A DNA stretch of 64,000 bases from Jeotgalibaca porci (GCF_011299095.1 NZ_CP049889.1:1143501-1207500); one strand, 5' to 3'; positions 43,218-51,381 are shown, counted from the first letter of the stretch. Notes: generated from the letters alone by a model not told the origin. Program-made: numbers and translations.

Positions 43218-44495
43218 TTAGTTACCACCATGGTTCGCTTGGATTTGGTCTTTAATAGTTTGGACAGCAGTATCCAGCGCTTCTTTAGCTGTTTGCTGTT
43301 TAGTTGCAACTGTCTGGAGAGCAGAATCTACTGGCAACCAAACTTCTGCCATTTCTGGAATACTTGGTGTTAATTCAGAGTTTTGACTTTGCTCTGCTAC
43401 TGCTTGAGCAGCTGGATCCTGTGCAATGGTTTCGTTCTCAGCTAGTACCGTTACTGCAGGAACTTCTTTTGTTATTTCATAACGTTTTAAAGAGTTTTCT
43501 TCATTCGTAATAAATTCAACAAATGCTTGTGCGAGCTCTTTATTTTTGGAGTAGCTTGAAACGTTATAGCTTTTCACGCCAACAAACGCACTCATCGGGT
43601 TACCGTTTGGAAGTGTCGGGAAAGATACAACTCCGTAATCAATTCCTGCATCACTATAAGGTCCTAAATTCCATGGACCAGAAATAACAGCCGCCGCTTT
43701 TCCTTCAGCAAATAAAGAGTCTAAAACATTGATCGCTTGCTCTCCAATCATACCTGACGGAAATAGTCCTTCTTCATACCAAGTAGAAATATACTCAACA
43801 GCCTCAACTGCTCGGTCATTGTTTAAACCAAGATCCGTTGTATCATAATTTCCATCCGCATCTTGGCCAAAAATATAGCCGCCATAACCACTTATCAAAC
43901 TTTGTGCATAATAAATTTGATCCCACAATGCCAATAGTCCATAGTTATCACCGTTTGTCAGTTCTTTAGATAAATCGTACCAACCTTCTAATGTTGTAGG
44001 CAGTTCTTCTTCTGAAATGATCTCTTTGTTGTAATAAAGAATGGTCGTTTCCACTGCTTTAGGAAGTCCGTAAACTGTTCCATCCACTTTTTGAGAGTTC
44101 ATTGCAACATCGGTATAAATACCTTGAACTTCTTCTGTTGTCGAAAGAGGAGCTAATAACCCTTCAACAACTGCGGTACCAATCTGATCTCCTGGCATGG
44201 TCAATACATCGGGGCCTGTTCCACCAGGTCCATCCAAACGCAAGTCTTCAATTTGAGAAGCATACGCTTTTTCTACAACTTCGACATCTACATTATATTC
44301 TTCTTCAAAGGCAGCAATTGCCTCTTCAATACCATTAGATTTTTCAATATCTTCCCACACGAGTAACGTTTGACGCTCATCAGATCCATTGCCAGTGTCA
44401 GCAACTGACTCTTCAGTTGTTGATTCACCTGGCCCACAGGCAGCTAATAATAATCCTGCACTTGCAGCCAATAACCATTTAGATGTTTTTACCAT
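43218..44495 (-). CDS. ganS: Sugar-binding lipoprotein GanS
   Basis: A 425-residue extracellular solute-binding protein (family 1). The signal peptide ends with the lipobox LLLAACGP (Cys about residue 20), so it is a membrane-anchored lipoprotein. The mature part shows the cluster features ETTILYYNKEI and AAAVISGPWNLGPY. It captures galacto-oligosaccharides for GanP/GanQ. The ATG at 44493-44495, eight bases after GGAGG, is preferred to the TTG two codons upstream. A promoter, a cre-like box and palindromes lie upstream. Confidence 0.9.
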   Translation of the reverse strand: MVKTSKWLLAASAGLLLAACGPGESTTEESVADTGNGSDERQTLLVWEDIEKSNGIEEAIAAFEEEYNVDVEVVEKAYASQIEDLRLDGPGGTGPDVLTMPGDQIGTAVVEGLLAPLSTTEEVQGIYTDVAMNSQKVDGTVYGLPKAVETTILYYNKEIISEEELPTTLEGWYDLSKELTNGDNYGLLALWDQIYYAQSLISGYGGYIFGQDADGNYDTTDLGLNNDRAVEAVEYISTWYEEGLFPSGMIGEQAINVLDSLFAEGKAAAVISGPWNLGPYSDAGIDYGVVSFPTLPNGNPMSAFVGVKSYNVSSYSKNKELAQAFVEFITNEENSLKRYEITKEVPAVTVLAENETIAQDPAAQAVAEQSQNSELTPSIPEMAEVWLPVDSALQTVATKQQTAKEALDTAVQTIKDQIQANHGGN

Positions 44496-44517
44496 TTTCA
44501 AAACCTCCGCTATTTTT

Positions 44518-44531
44518 TGTAAACGCTTTTA
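44518..44531 (-). promoter_or_regulatory. Candidate CcpA-binding cre site upstream of ganS
   Basis: TGTAAACGCTTTTA matches the cre consensus TGWAARCGYTWNCW at 13 of 14 positions. It lies just downstream of the putative ganS -10, where bound CcpA would block transcription during growth on glucose. Confidence 0.65.
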
Positions 44532-44538
44532 TGACCTC

Positions 44539-44567
44539 ATCCTATCATTGCAAGTTTTACGTGTAAA
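44539..44567 (-). promoter_or_regulatory. Candidate promoter of ganS-ganP-ganQ-ganA
   Basis: Minus strand TTTACA (44562-44567), 17-base spacer, TAGGAT (44539-44544). The -35 overlaps an inverted repeat TTTAC-GT-GTAAA (44556-44567), a possible repressor site. Confidence 0.6.
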
Positions 44568-44582
44568 TAAGATTAAGTAAAA

Positions 44583-44611
44583 AAACAAGTAAAATATTTT
44601 ACTTGTTTTTG
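44583..44611 (-). terminator. Palindromic terminator after ganR
   Basis: AACAAGTAAAATATTTTACTTGTT is a perfect palindrome bounded by A and T runs, 8 bases beyond the ganR stop. It can terminate ganR on the minus strand. Its centre AGTAAAATATTTTACT resembles the palindrome upstream of ganR, so it may also bind the regulator. Confidence 0.7.
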
Positions 44612-44618
44612 AATCAAT

Positions 44619-45620
44619 CTATTCATTTAACGGAAACGCACTTGCGCGCTCCACCAATTCTGTTCCTAAGTAAATTGTTTTCGTGGCATGGCGATTACGG
44701 AGGACACGTTCGATTAAAAGTTCTACCGCCAAACGGCTCAATTCAGGAATATCGACAGCAAATGTCGTAAGCGGCGGCGAGACGTATTTTGTTACGCTAA
44801 TGTTATTGATACTTACAACACTTACTCTTTCAGGAACGGAGATATTATACTGATTCAGCGCTTGTAAAACACCAATTGCGATGGGGTCAGCAGCAACAAA
44901 AAACGCTGTCGGCATATCTTTTTTACGCGTTTCAATTATCTGTTTCATTAAATGAAAACCCGTATCAATTGAGAAACGACGTCTGGTTAGAATAAAATCA
45001 CTATCCATAAGACCGTTTTTTTGCATTTCTTCACGGAAAGTAACTTCACGAATATCTGGTTCGTTTTCCTTAGTATCAGGATTAAAGTAAGTCCCGCCAA
45101 TAAAACCAATCTTCTCATGTCCTAATTCACGTAAATATTTAATAGCGTTTTTAGTTGTTCCAACTAAATCGGGACGTACTGAATCATACTCTGGATCGGG
45201 GGTTGCATCTAAGAACACTCCGTTCGGTGTAATAGTGTGTAAGTATTCAAGTTCCGCTTTCAAAAATGACCCCACCGCAATAAAACCTTCTGTATTCTGA
45301 GGTACACTTTCGATTCCTTCCTTAACTTTCAACACTGAAAGGTTCACGTGGTAATCATTTGCTATTCTTTCAATGTTTTTTCGCATCGTTTTAAAGTAGA
45401 TATCTTCCAATTCTTCAACATCTGTCAACCAGTATAAAAAAACAATATTCTTAACTTCAGGACGGACGATTTTTCGTCGATAATTCAACTGTGCAGCTAT
45501 CTCGTATATTTTTTTACGCGTTTGATCTGTAACGGAAAGGGATTGATCGTTCGAAAGTACACGAGAGACTGTTGCAATGGAATAGCCTGATTTATCTGCT
45601 ATATCTTTTAATGTGGCCAT
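44619..45620 (-). CDS. ganR: LacI-family regulator of the gan operon
   Basis: A 333-residue repressor. N-terminal helix-turn-helix ATLKDIADKSGYSIATVSRV with the hinge region, then a periplasmic-binding-protein-like sugar domain (about 60-333) containing LREIGHEKIGFIGG-like LRELGHEKIGFIGG and SVVSINNISVTKYVSPPLTT. It lies directly upstream of and in line with ganS and probably represses the gan operon until a galactoside binds. The name ganR is by context; B. subtilis GanR is of the same family. Confidence 0.85.
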   Translation of the reverse strand: MATLKDIADKSGYSIATVSRVLSNDQSLSVTDQTRKKIYEIAAQLNYRRKIVRPEVKNIVFLYWLTDVEELEDIYFKTMRKNIERIANDYHVNLSVLKVKEGIESVPQNTEGFIAVGSFLKAELEYLHTITPNGVFLDATPDPEYDSVRPDLVGTTKNAIKYLRELGHEKIGFIGGTYFNPDTKENEPDIREVTFREEMQKNGLMDSDFILTRRRFSIDTGFHLMKQIIETRKKDMPTAFFVAADPIAIGVLQALNQYNISVPERVSVVSINNISVTKYVSPPLTTFAVDIPELSRLAVELLIERVLRNRHATKTIYLGTELVERASAFPLNE

Positions 45621-45636
45621 TTAACTCTTCCTTTTT

Positions 45637-45652
45637 AGTAAATTTATTTACT
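45637..45652. promoter_or_regulatory. Candidate operator in front of ganR
   Basis: AGTAAAT-TT-ATTTACT is a 7-bp inverted repeat with a 2-bp centre, sitting between the ganR -10 and its ribosome binding site. This is a good place for autorepression. Confidence 0.55.
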
Positions 45653-45654
45653 TA

Positions 45655-45683
45655 ATTATGGAGAACAGAAAATAATAAGTCAA
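45655..45683 (-). promoter_or_regulatory. Candidate promoter of ganR
   Basis: Minus strand TTGACT (45678-45683), 17-base spacer, CATAAT (45655-45660), about 35 bases before the ganR ATG. Confidence 0.65.
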
Positions 45684-45704
45684 TAAGAGGAGGATTATCG
45701 CTAA

Positions 45705-45832
45705 TTTATAACTGACTTTTGCACGCTTTCGCGGTAAACAGTGCAAGAGTTGAACTTTTTTAACTGACCTTTGCACCTTTTTGGAGTTTTTAGTGCAAAG
45801 GTCTTCACTTTTTTACTGACTTTTGCACGTCT
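45705..45832. repeat. Intergenic tandem array C, 52-bp period, TTTGCAC/GTGCAA core
   Basis: TTTGCAC occurs at 45718, 45770 and 45822, exactly 52 bases apart. AACTGAC or ACTGAC precedes each, and the inverse GTGCAA follows 16 bases later in the first two units. ACTTTTTTAACTGAC-type spacer ends are also shared. This gives two full units and the start of a third. The array lies between the ganR promoter and the jag terminator; no gene fits in 45621-45904. Confidence 0.85.
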
Positions 45833-45855
45833 ACACAATGGATGACGTTCCCCAG

Positions 45856-45893
45856 AAAAAAAACCGGCCACCAGCACGAGGCTGATGACCGGT
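45856..45893 (-). terminator. Rho-independent terminator after jag
   Basis: Minus strand ACCGGTCATCAGC pairs with GCTGGTGGCCGGT (two G-U pairs) around CTCGT, followed by T residues. It ends rpmH-rnpA-yidC-jag. Confidence 0.93.
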
Positions 45894-45904
45894 TGAAATT
45901 TAAT

Positions 45905-46723
45905 CTATTCAACGATTTCGACGACAAGGTAACGGTGTGGCTCTTTACCTTCTGAATGAGTCGAAATGCGTTTATTCTTGCTTAAATGCGCATGAATTTG
46001 TTTCCGTTCGAATGCTGGTAGTGGTTCTAGGAAAACAGGTTGCTTCGTACGTAAAACGCGCTCTGCAGTACGTTCTGCGATATTCTCTAGAATACTTGCC
46101 CGACGCTCACGATAATCGCCTACGTTCACAACAATGGACACACGACTGCGTTCATATTGTTGATAGACTGTTTGAGCCAAAATCTGTAAAGCATTAATAA
46201 TTTTTCCATGTTTTCCAATGATTAAACCTGGCTTTTGAGTATCAATGTTAAATGTAATCACATTTTTTGTTTCTTCTACATTTACCGTCGCAGCTGCACC
46301 ATAAACTTCAACAGTCTGAGTCAGGTAATCAACAACACTCGCGATTGCTTCTTGATGAGAAGAGACAGAAACACTATCTTCTTCGATTTCTTCATCTTCT
46401 TCAGCATATTCCAGAGTTTCAGAGTAATCATAATGGTCTTCTTCGGTCGTTTGAGCTTCTGGCGTTTCAGTCTGTTCACTCAAGAAATCGGCACGCTCTT
46501 CATTTTCGAAAACAGCGATATTTCCTGGTTCTTTTATTTCCGGAATTGCCTTCGGTGTCAATTCAACCTCAGCATCCTTCTGACCAAAACCAAAAAGTCC
46601 TTTTTTACCTTCAGAAATGATTTTGATGTCTACTTCATGGCTTCCTAAATTTAGTTGAGCTAACCCCTTGCTGACTGCTTTATCAACTGTTGTATCTCGC
46701 ACTACAATTTTTTCATTTTCCAT
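45905..46723 (-). CDS. jag: RNA-binding protein Jag (KhpB/EloR)
   Basis: About 272 residues. Jag N-terminal domain (about 1-55, with KKGLFGFGQKDAEV), an acidic linker (about 60-125), a type II KH domain (GLIIGKHGKIINALQILAQT) and a C-terminal R3H domain (RASILENIAERTAERVLRTK). Jag/KhpB with KhpA binds RNA and influences cell elongation in Firmicutes. The start at 46721-46723 follows AAGGATGG; the longer frame has no better site. It follows yidC as in most Bacillota, but trmE, which usually comes next, is not here. Confidence 0.94.
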   Translation of the reverse strand: MENEKIVVRDTTVDKAVSKGLAQLNLGSHEVDIKIISEGKKGLFGFGQKDAEVELTPKAIPEIKEPGNIAVFENEERADFLSEQTETPEAQTTEEDHYDYSETLEYAEEDEEIEEDSVSVSSHQEAIASVVDYLTQTVEVYGAAATVNVEETKNVITFNIDTQKPGLIIGKHGKIINALQILAQTVYQQYERSRVSIVVNVGDYRERRASILENIAERTAERVLRTKQPVFLEPLPAFERKQIHAHLSKNKRISTHSEGKEPHRYLVVEIVE

Positions 46724-46756
46724 TAATCGTCCATCCTTCCATTTCAAAGAACAACT

Positions 46757-47593
46757 TTATTTTCTTCTCTTTTTCTTTGGTTTTTTCGCTTTTTCTAATG
46801 CTTTTGCACGTTCTTTCTGTGCTCTTTCTTCTGCTTCACGTTCAGAAATAATCTTATATGGATTATTCATAATCAGTGTTTGACCAACTGAGAACGCGTT
46901 ACTTACTACCCAGTACAATGATAACGCACTTGGTAAAGAAATACCCACAAATAGAATCATCGCTGGCATTGTATACATCATTGCTTTCGCTTGTCCGCCA
47001 CCTTGTGGTTGAGACATTGTCGTTAGCTTTGTTGTAAAGAATGTCAAAATAGCAGCTAATACAGGAAGAATGAAGTACGGATCACTTTCACCTAAGTTCA
47101 TCCATAAGAATGAACCTTCACTCAATACTTCTGTACGACTAATCGCTTGGTAAAGAGCAATCATAACTGGCATTTGTACAACAGCAGGTAAACATCCTGC
47201 ATATGGATTAACGCCATTATCTGAATATACACGCGAGATTTCAGCTTGTAGTAGTTCACGCGTTTGCGTATCTTTCGATGCATATTTTTCTTGCAGCTCT
47301 TTAATCTGCGGCTGAACTTTTTGCATCTTTTGTGTGCTCTTCGTTTGGAAATAGTTCAATGGAATCAAAATTACCCGAATAATAGCTGTAAAGATAATAA
47401 TTCCGACACCATAATTGTTATTAAATAATTCCGAAAGGAAGATGATGAAACGAGAGAAGTTATAAATAACAACGCCATCCCAGAACCCCGTGCTTTCAGA
47501 AGTGATTGGTGCTGTATTCCCACATGCCGATAGAACAAGCATGACCATAACCAATCCTAGAGATAATAGTATTCGCTTTCGCTTAGACAACAA
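46757..47593 (-). CDS. yidC: Membrane protein insertase YidC
   Basis: A 278-residue lipoprotein-type YidC/SpoIIIJ. Signal peptide with lipobox VLSACGN, then five membrane helices. The conserved arginine of the insertion groove is in FTAIIRVILIPLNYFQTKST, and AGCLPAVVQMPVMIALYQAI is a family signature. The C-terminal tail is strongly basic (KALEKAKKPKKKRRK), which helps ribosome binding. It inserts proteins into the membrane with or without SecYEG. It lies between rnpA and jag. Confidence 0.96.
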   Translation of the reverse strand: MLSKRKRILLSLGLVMVMLVLSACGNTAPITSESTGFWDGVVIYNFSRFIIFLSELFNNNYGVGIIIFTAIIRVILIPLNYFQTKSTQKMQKVQPQIKELQEKYASKDTQTRELLQAEISRVYSDNGVNPYAGCLPAVVQMPVMIALYQAISRTEVLSEGSFLWMNLGESDPYFILPVLAAILTFFTTKLTTMSQPQGGGQAKAMMYTMPAMILFVGISLPSALSLYWVVSNAFSVGQTLIMNNPYKIISEREAEERAQKERAKALEKAKKPKKKRRK

Positions 47594-47609
47594 AATTTCC
47601 TCCTTTAAA

Positions 47610-47945
47610 CTATATTACTTGTGCTAATTTTAACACATGTAGCAAATTTTTTTTAATTTCTTCTGTAGTTAAATGAGTAGTAGGTTGACGGGCTATTACG
47701 ATGAAATCAATGCCTGGTTTAATTTCTGGCTTTAATTCCAGAAGCCCCTGACGAATTTTTCTTTTCACAGCATTTCGCATGACTGCGTTACCAATTTTCT
47801 TACCGACAGATATTCCCACCCGGAAATGACTCTGCCCTTCTTTAGGTAAGACATAGACAACGAATTGACGGTTTGCTTTAGAAGAGCCCGTGTGGAATAC
47901 ATTCTGGAACTCTTTTTCTTTTTTAACTCGAAAAGATTTACGCAT
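47610..47945 (-). CDS. rnpA: Ribonuclease P protein component
   Basis: A 111-residue basic protein starting [20 protein letters not shown], with the RNA-binding signature [19 protein letters not shown] (RNR motif) and [15 protein letters not shown]. It assists the catalytic RNA in 5' processing of tRNA. AGAGGA lies before the ATG. It follows rpmH, as is nearly universal, but with an intrinsic-terminator-like hairpin between them. Confidence 0.96.
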   Translation of the reverse strand: MRKSFRVKKEKEFQNVFHTGSSKANRQFVVYVLPKEGQSHFRVGISVGKKIGNAVMRNAVKRKIRQGLLELKPEIKPGIDFIVIARQPTTHLTTEEIKKNLLHVLKLAQVI

Positions 47946-47975
47946 CCTGTATCCTCTTTCCTATTAGTTTGATGT

Positions 47976-48005
47976 AAAAAAAAAGACCACTGACGGTCAG
48001 TGATC
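47976..48005 (-). terminator. Hairpin between rpmH and rnpA
   Basis: Minus strand GATCACTG pairs with CAGTGGTC (one G-U pair) around ACCGT, followed by nine T. It starts right at the rpmH stop. It probably terminates part of the transcription so that L34 is made in excess over RnpA. Confidence 0.8.
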
Positions 48006-48140
48006 TTATGCAGACAATACTTTTCTGCCTTTGCGGCGTCTACTTGCTAATACATTACGGCCGTTTTTTGTACTCATGCGTTTACGGAAACCATGAACTG
48101 TTTGACGTTTACGTTTTTTCGGTTGGAAAGTTCTTTTCAT
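48006..48140 (-). CDS. rpmH: 50S ribosomal protein L34
   Basis: A 44-residue, very basic protein: [20 protein letters not shown], then [20 protein letters not shown], ending VLSA. This is the textbook L34 sequence and length. It lies in the large ribosomal subunit. A GGAGGTGC ribosome binding site precedes the ATG, and a consensus promoter lies 75 bases upstream. It begins the rpmH-rnpA-yidC-jag operon that diverges from dnaA across the origin. Confidence 0.97.
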   Translation of the reverse strand: MKRTFQPKKRKRQTVHGFRKRMSTKNGRNVLASRRRKGRKVLSA

Positions 48141-48215
48141 TTATCTTGCACCTCCTGGTAATGCTTCCTTCTATAAGAATGACATATGCAAAAATTCTAC
48201 TCGATAGTCCCAAAC

Positions 48216-48245
48216 ATTATAAAGAAACATTAGACCATCTGTCAA
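48216..48245 (-). promoter_or_regulatory. Promoter of the rpmH operon
   Basis: Minus strand TTGACA (48240-48245), 18-base spacer, TATAAT (48216-48221): two perfect consensus hexamers. Confidence 0.88.
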
Positions 48246-48334
48246 GGGTTTATAAGCATTTTTGACTCACCCGATTATAATAGCACATTTATCCGAATTG
48301 ATAAACCTTTTTTTGAAAGATAGAAAAAATATTT

Positions 48335-48646
48335 TTATCCACATTTTTTTTTCTTTTGCACATTGCTCTGTATAAAATAATACCCCCCACCCCTTATCCT
48401 CACCCTTTCCATAGGGTTATCCACATAGCAACAATATGTTAATGAAAAACAGGGGATAACTTTCAAATGTTGTTGATAACACATAAAAACATTGATTCAT
48501 CAACTTTCTTTTTAGTCTAGTTATCCACAACACGTGGTATTTACTCTTACTTTCTTTAAAATTATGCACATCTGTTTTCCATCTTGTGGAAAACTTTTTA
48601 ACCGGTTTGGGAAACATTTATGCACAGAAGAAAGAGTTGTGGAAAA
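48335..48646. other. oriC: oriC, left part: DnaA-box cluster upstream of dnaA
   Basis: The 586-base rpmH-dnaA gap has no gene. DnaA boxes visible include TTATCCACA at 48335, 48417 and 48521; TTATGCACA at 48562 and 48618; TTATCCTCA at 48394; TTATCAACA in reverse at 48471-48479; and TGTGGAAAA in reverse near 48595 and 48638. AT-rich runs lie between them. This is the box cluster found upstream of dnaA in Bacillota origins. Confidence 0.9.
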
Positions 48647-48649
48647 CCT

Positions 48650-48678
48650 TTCACAGGAATGCTAAAATAATGTATACT
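48650..48678 (+). promoter_or_regulatory. Candidate dnaA promoter
   Basis: TTCACA (48650-48655), 17-base spacer, TATACT (48673-48678), 48 bases before the dnaA start. It lies directly beside the last DnaA boxes, so DnaA autoregulation is likely. Confidence 0.65.
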
Positions 48679-48726
48679 TGATATTTATGAAATCATCTAA
48701 AATTTAAAAGAAGGAGGATTCTCCTA

Positions 48727-50058
48727 TTGGAAGATATTTATTCTCTCTGGCGCTACTTACAAGAAAAGTTTAAAGAGTCACTTTCGAAAGTTAGTTATGA
48801 CACCTGGATCGATAGTGCTGTTCCCGTTCGTCTAACTGAAACGAACATTATTATCGAAGTGCCGTCATCTCTACATAAAGATTATTGGCAGAATAATCTC
48901 GCTACCAGAGTTGTGGAAGGCATCTACGAATTTACAAATAAAGAAATTTCGCCTATTTTCATGATTAAAAATGAAGAAGTCCCTACTATTGAGCAAGAAA
49001 GACCAATCCGTCCTGAGAAAAAACCATTCAAGCAGGCACAACTAAATAGTAAATATACATTTGATACATTTGTTATCGGTAAAGGGAATCAAATGGCACA
49101 TGCTGCAGCACTTGTTGTTGCTGAAGAACCCGGAACAATTTATAATCCTTTGTTTTTCTATGGAGGAGTTGGATTGGGTAAAACGCATTTGATGCACGCC
49201 ATTGGCCATCAAATGATTCAATTACGCCCGGATGCCAAAGTTAAATATGTCAGCAGTGAAACATTCGCGAACGATTTTATTAATTCCATTCAAAACCGGA
49301 CGCAAGAACAATTCCGGAACGAATACCGCAGCGTTGATTTACTATTGGTAGATGACATTCAATTTTTCGCGGACAAAGAAGGAACACAAGAAGAATTTTT
49401 CCATACGTTTAACGCACTCTATGATGAACGGAAACAAATCGTTCTGACCAGTGATCGTTTACCAAACGAAATTCCTAAATTACAAGAACGATTAGTGTCT
49501 CGTTTTGCCTGGGGCTTGTCTGTAGACATTACGCCACCTGATTTGGAAACACGAATCGCGATTTTAAGAAACAAAGCGAATAGTGAACGTTTAGAAATTC
49601 CAGACGACACATTAAGCTATATCGCCGGCCAAATCGACTCAAACATCCGTGAATTAGAAGGCGCACTTGTGCGTGTTCAAGCTTTTTCGGCTATTCAAGG
49701 ACGAGATATCACGACCAGCTTGGCAGCAGATGCTCTGAAAAGCATTTTGCCAACAGATAAACCGAAAGCACTGAGCATTTATGCGATTCAACAAACCGTA
49801 GCGAAGTTCTATCAAGTAACGGTTGAAGAAATAAAAGGGAAAAAACGCACCAAAGGAATCGTTGTTCCCCGTCAAATCGCGATGTATCTCTCTCGAGAAT
49901 TAACGGACAGCTCATTACCTAAGATTGGGCAAGAATTTGGTGGAAAAGATCATACGACCGTGTTGCATGCTTACGACAAAATTCAAGCAGCTATCAAAAA
50001 AGACAGCACGCTTAATGAAGAAATTAAAACACTCAGCGAGAAACTGAAGAATAATTAG
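48727..50058 (+). CDS. dnaA: Chromosomal replication initiator DnaA
   Basis: A 443-residue initiator. Domain I (about 1-85, start [20 protein letters not shown]), a short linker domain II, the AAA+ domain III (Walker [17 protein letters not shown]; Walker [11 protein letters not shown]) and the DNA-binding domain IV with [15 protein letters not shown] near the C-terminus. It binds the boxes on both sides of its gene and opens the origin. The start is TTG at 48727, nine bases after AAGGAGG. The ribosome binding site can pair with CTCCT just downstream. Confidence 0.98.
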   Translation: MEDIYSLWRYLQEKFKESLSKVSYDTWIDSAVPVRLTETNIIIEVPSSLHKDYWQNNLATRVVEGIYEFTNKEISPIFMIKNEEVPTIEQERPIRPEKKPFKQAQLNSKYTFDTFVIGKGNQMAHAAALVVAEEPGTIYNPLFFYGGVGLGKTHLMHAIGHQMIQLRPDAKVKYVSSETFANDFINSIQNRTQEQFRNEYRSVDLLLVDDIQFFADKEGTQEEFFHTFNALYDERKQIVLTSDRLPNEIPKLQERLVSRFAWGLSVDITPPDLETRIAILRNKANSERLEIPDDTLSYIAGQIDSNIRELEGALVRVQAFSAIQGRDITTSLAADALKSILPTDKPKALSIYAIQQTVAKFYQVTVEEIKGKKRTKGIVVPRQIAMYLSRELTDSSLPKIGQEFGGKDHTTVLHAYDKIQAAIKKDSTLNEEIKTLSEKLKNN

Positions 50059-50064
50059 TTTTTG

Positions 50065-50213
50065 CGCCTGTGGATATCTCTTGTTTTAGTGAACAGTCTT
50101 ACGCACACCTTATGCACATGTGGAAATCTTTTCATGTCAAACGTTAAAAGCTGTTATCCACAGTATCAACATGCCCTACTACTACTACTATTTTTTACTA
50201 ATATAATTTATAA
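50065..50213 (+). other. oriC: oriC, right part: DnaA boxes, DnaA-trio and unwinding region before dnaN
   Basis: The dnaA-dnaN gap holds TGTGGATAT (reverse box, near 50067), TTATGCACA (50110) and TTATCCACA (50154-50162). Fourteen bases later come four successive TAC triplets (50177-50188) and TAT, then an AT-rich stretch to about 50213. The box, TAC-trio and AT-rich order is the basal unwinding system described for B. subtilis, so strand opening most likely happens here. Confidence 0.85.
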
Positions 50214-50227
50214 CGGAGGGAAGCCCA

Positions 50228-51379
50228 ATGAAATTTACAATTAACCGATCCAAATTCACTAAATCTCTAACAGATGTACTGCGTGCAATTTCATCACGTA
50301 CGACTATTCCAGTTCTAACAGGAGTAAAGATGACCATTGACCAAAGTGGTTTGATGTTAAGTGGGAGTGATTCTGATATATCAATTGAAATTTTTATACC
50401 AGTTTCCGATGAGGACAACCAATTAGAAGTAATCAAAGAAGGCGGCATCGTTCTTCCGGCACGTATCTTCAATGAAATCGTTAGAAAGCTATCTGATGAA
50501 AAATTAACAATTGAAGTAGGAGACAATTTCCAAACTTCGATTACATCTGCTCATGCAGCTTTTAATATCAATAGTATTGACGTTGACAATTACCCGAATT
50601 TCCCGGTAATTGATTCAAATGAAGTAATTACTTTACCAACGACACTGTTTAAACAAGTGATTCAACATACGGTTATTGCAACATCAACACAAGAAAGTCG
50701 TCCAATTTTAACCGGTGTTAACATAACTATTGAAAATGGCCAGCTTAAAGCGGTCGCAACAGACAGCCACCGTCTCAGCCAACGGATTATTCCGATTACA
50801 GTACCTGAATCATTGAAAGATAAGAGTTATAAAGTCATTATTCCAGGAAAGAGTTTGACTGAGCTTTCTAAAATCATCGAAGATCAAGATACGATTGAGA
50901 TGATGGTGACGCAAAACCAAGTTCTTTTCAAAGCTGAAAATCTTTATTTCTACTCACGCTTATTAGAAGGTTATTACCCGGATACAAATCGTTTAATTCC
51001 GGCAAACTCCGCAACAGAGCTGACAATTAACGCGAATGATTTACTGCAAGCGACAGATCGTGCGTCTCTTCTTTCACATGAAGGAAAGAATAACGTCATT
51101 AAACTGTCTATTTCCGACAATCATGTGGAATTATCAGGTAACTCACCGGAAATCGGAACAGTAGAAGAAGAATTAGAGTATATCGAAGCAAAAGGTGATT
51201 CTTTAGTTATCTCTTTCAACCCTGATTATTTGAAAGATGCACTAAGAACATTTGGACATCAAAATGTCATTATTGGTTTCACTGCTCCGATTCGTCCGTT
51301 TACAGTTATACCAGCAGATGACAACACTGAAATTTCTCAGTCTTTCATCCAATTAATCACACCTGTACGTACATATTAA
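50228..51379 (+). CDS. dnaN: DNA polymerase III beta subunit (sliding clamp)
   Basis: A 383-residue clamp with the three-fold repeated fold. It begins MKFTINRSKFTKSLTDVLRA, has TGVNITIENGQLKAVATDSHRL in the middle domain, and ends FTVIPADDNTEISQSFIQLI then PVRTY. The dimeric ring tethers polymerase to DNA. ACGGAGGG is the ribosome binding site. It follows dnaA across the unwinding region and is closed by a strong terminator, separating it from yaaA-recF. Confidence 0.97.
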   Translation: MKFTINRSKFTKSLTDVLRAISSRTTIPVLTGVKMTIDQSGLMLSGSDSDISIEIFIPVSDEDNQLEVIKEGGIVLPARIFNEIVRKLSDEKLTIEVGDNFQTSITSAHAAFNINSIDVDNYPNFPVIDSNEVITLPTTLFKQVIQHTVIATSTQESRPILTGVNITIENGQLKAVATDSHRLSQRIIPITVPESLKDKSYKVIIPGKSLTELSKIIEDQDTIEMMVTQNQVLFKAENLYFYSRLLEGYYPDTNRLIPANSATELTINANDLLQATDRASLLSHEGKNNVIKLSISDNHVELSGNSPEIGTVEEELEYIEAKGDSLVISFNPDYLKDALRTFGHQNVIIGFTAPIRPFTVIPADDNTEISQSFIQLITPVRTY

Positions 51380-51381
51380 TA

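Noticed and set aside
35335..45832. The three short arrays as CRISPR arrays.
   Set aside because: The repeats are short inverted-repeat cores, not 24-40 bp direct repeats. Only two or three units occur per array, each array has a different core, and no cas gene is present.
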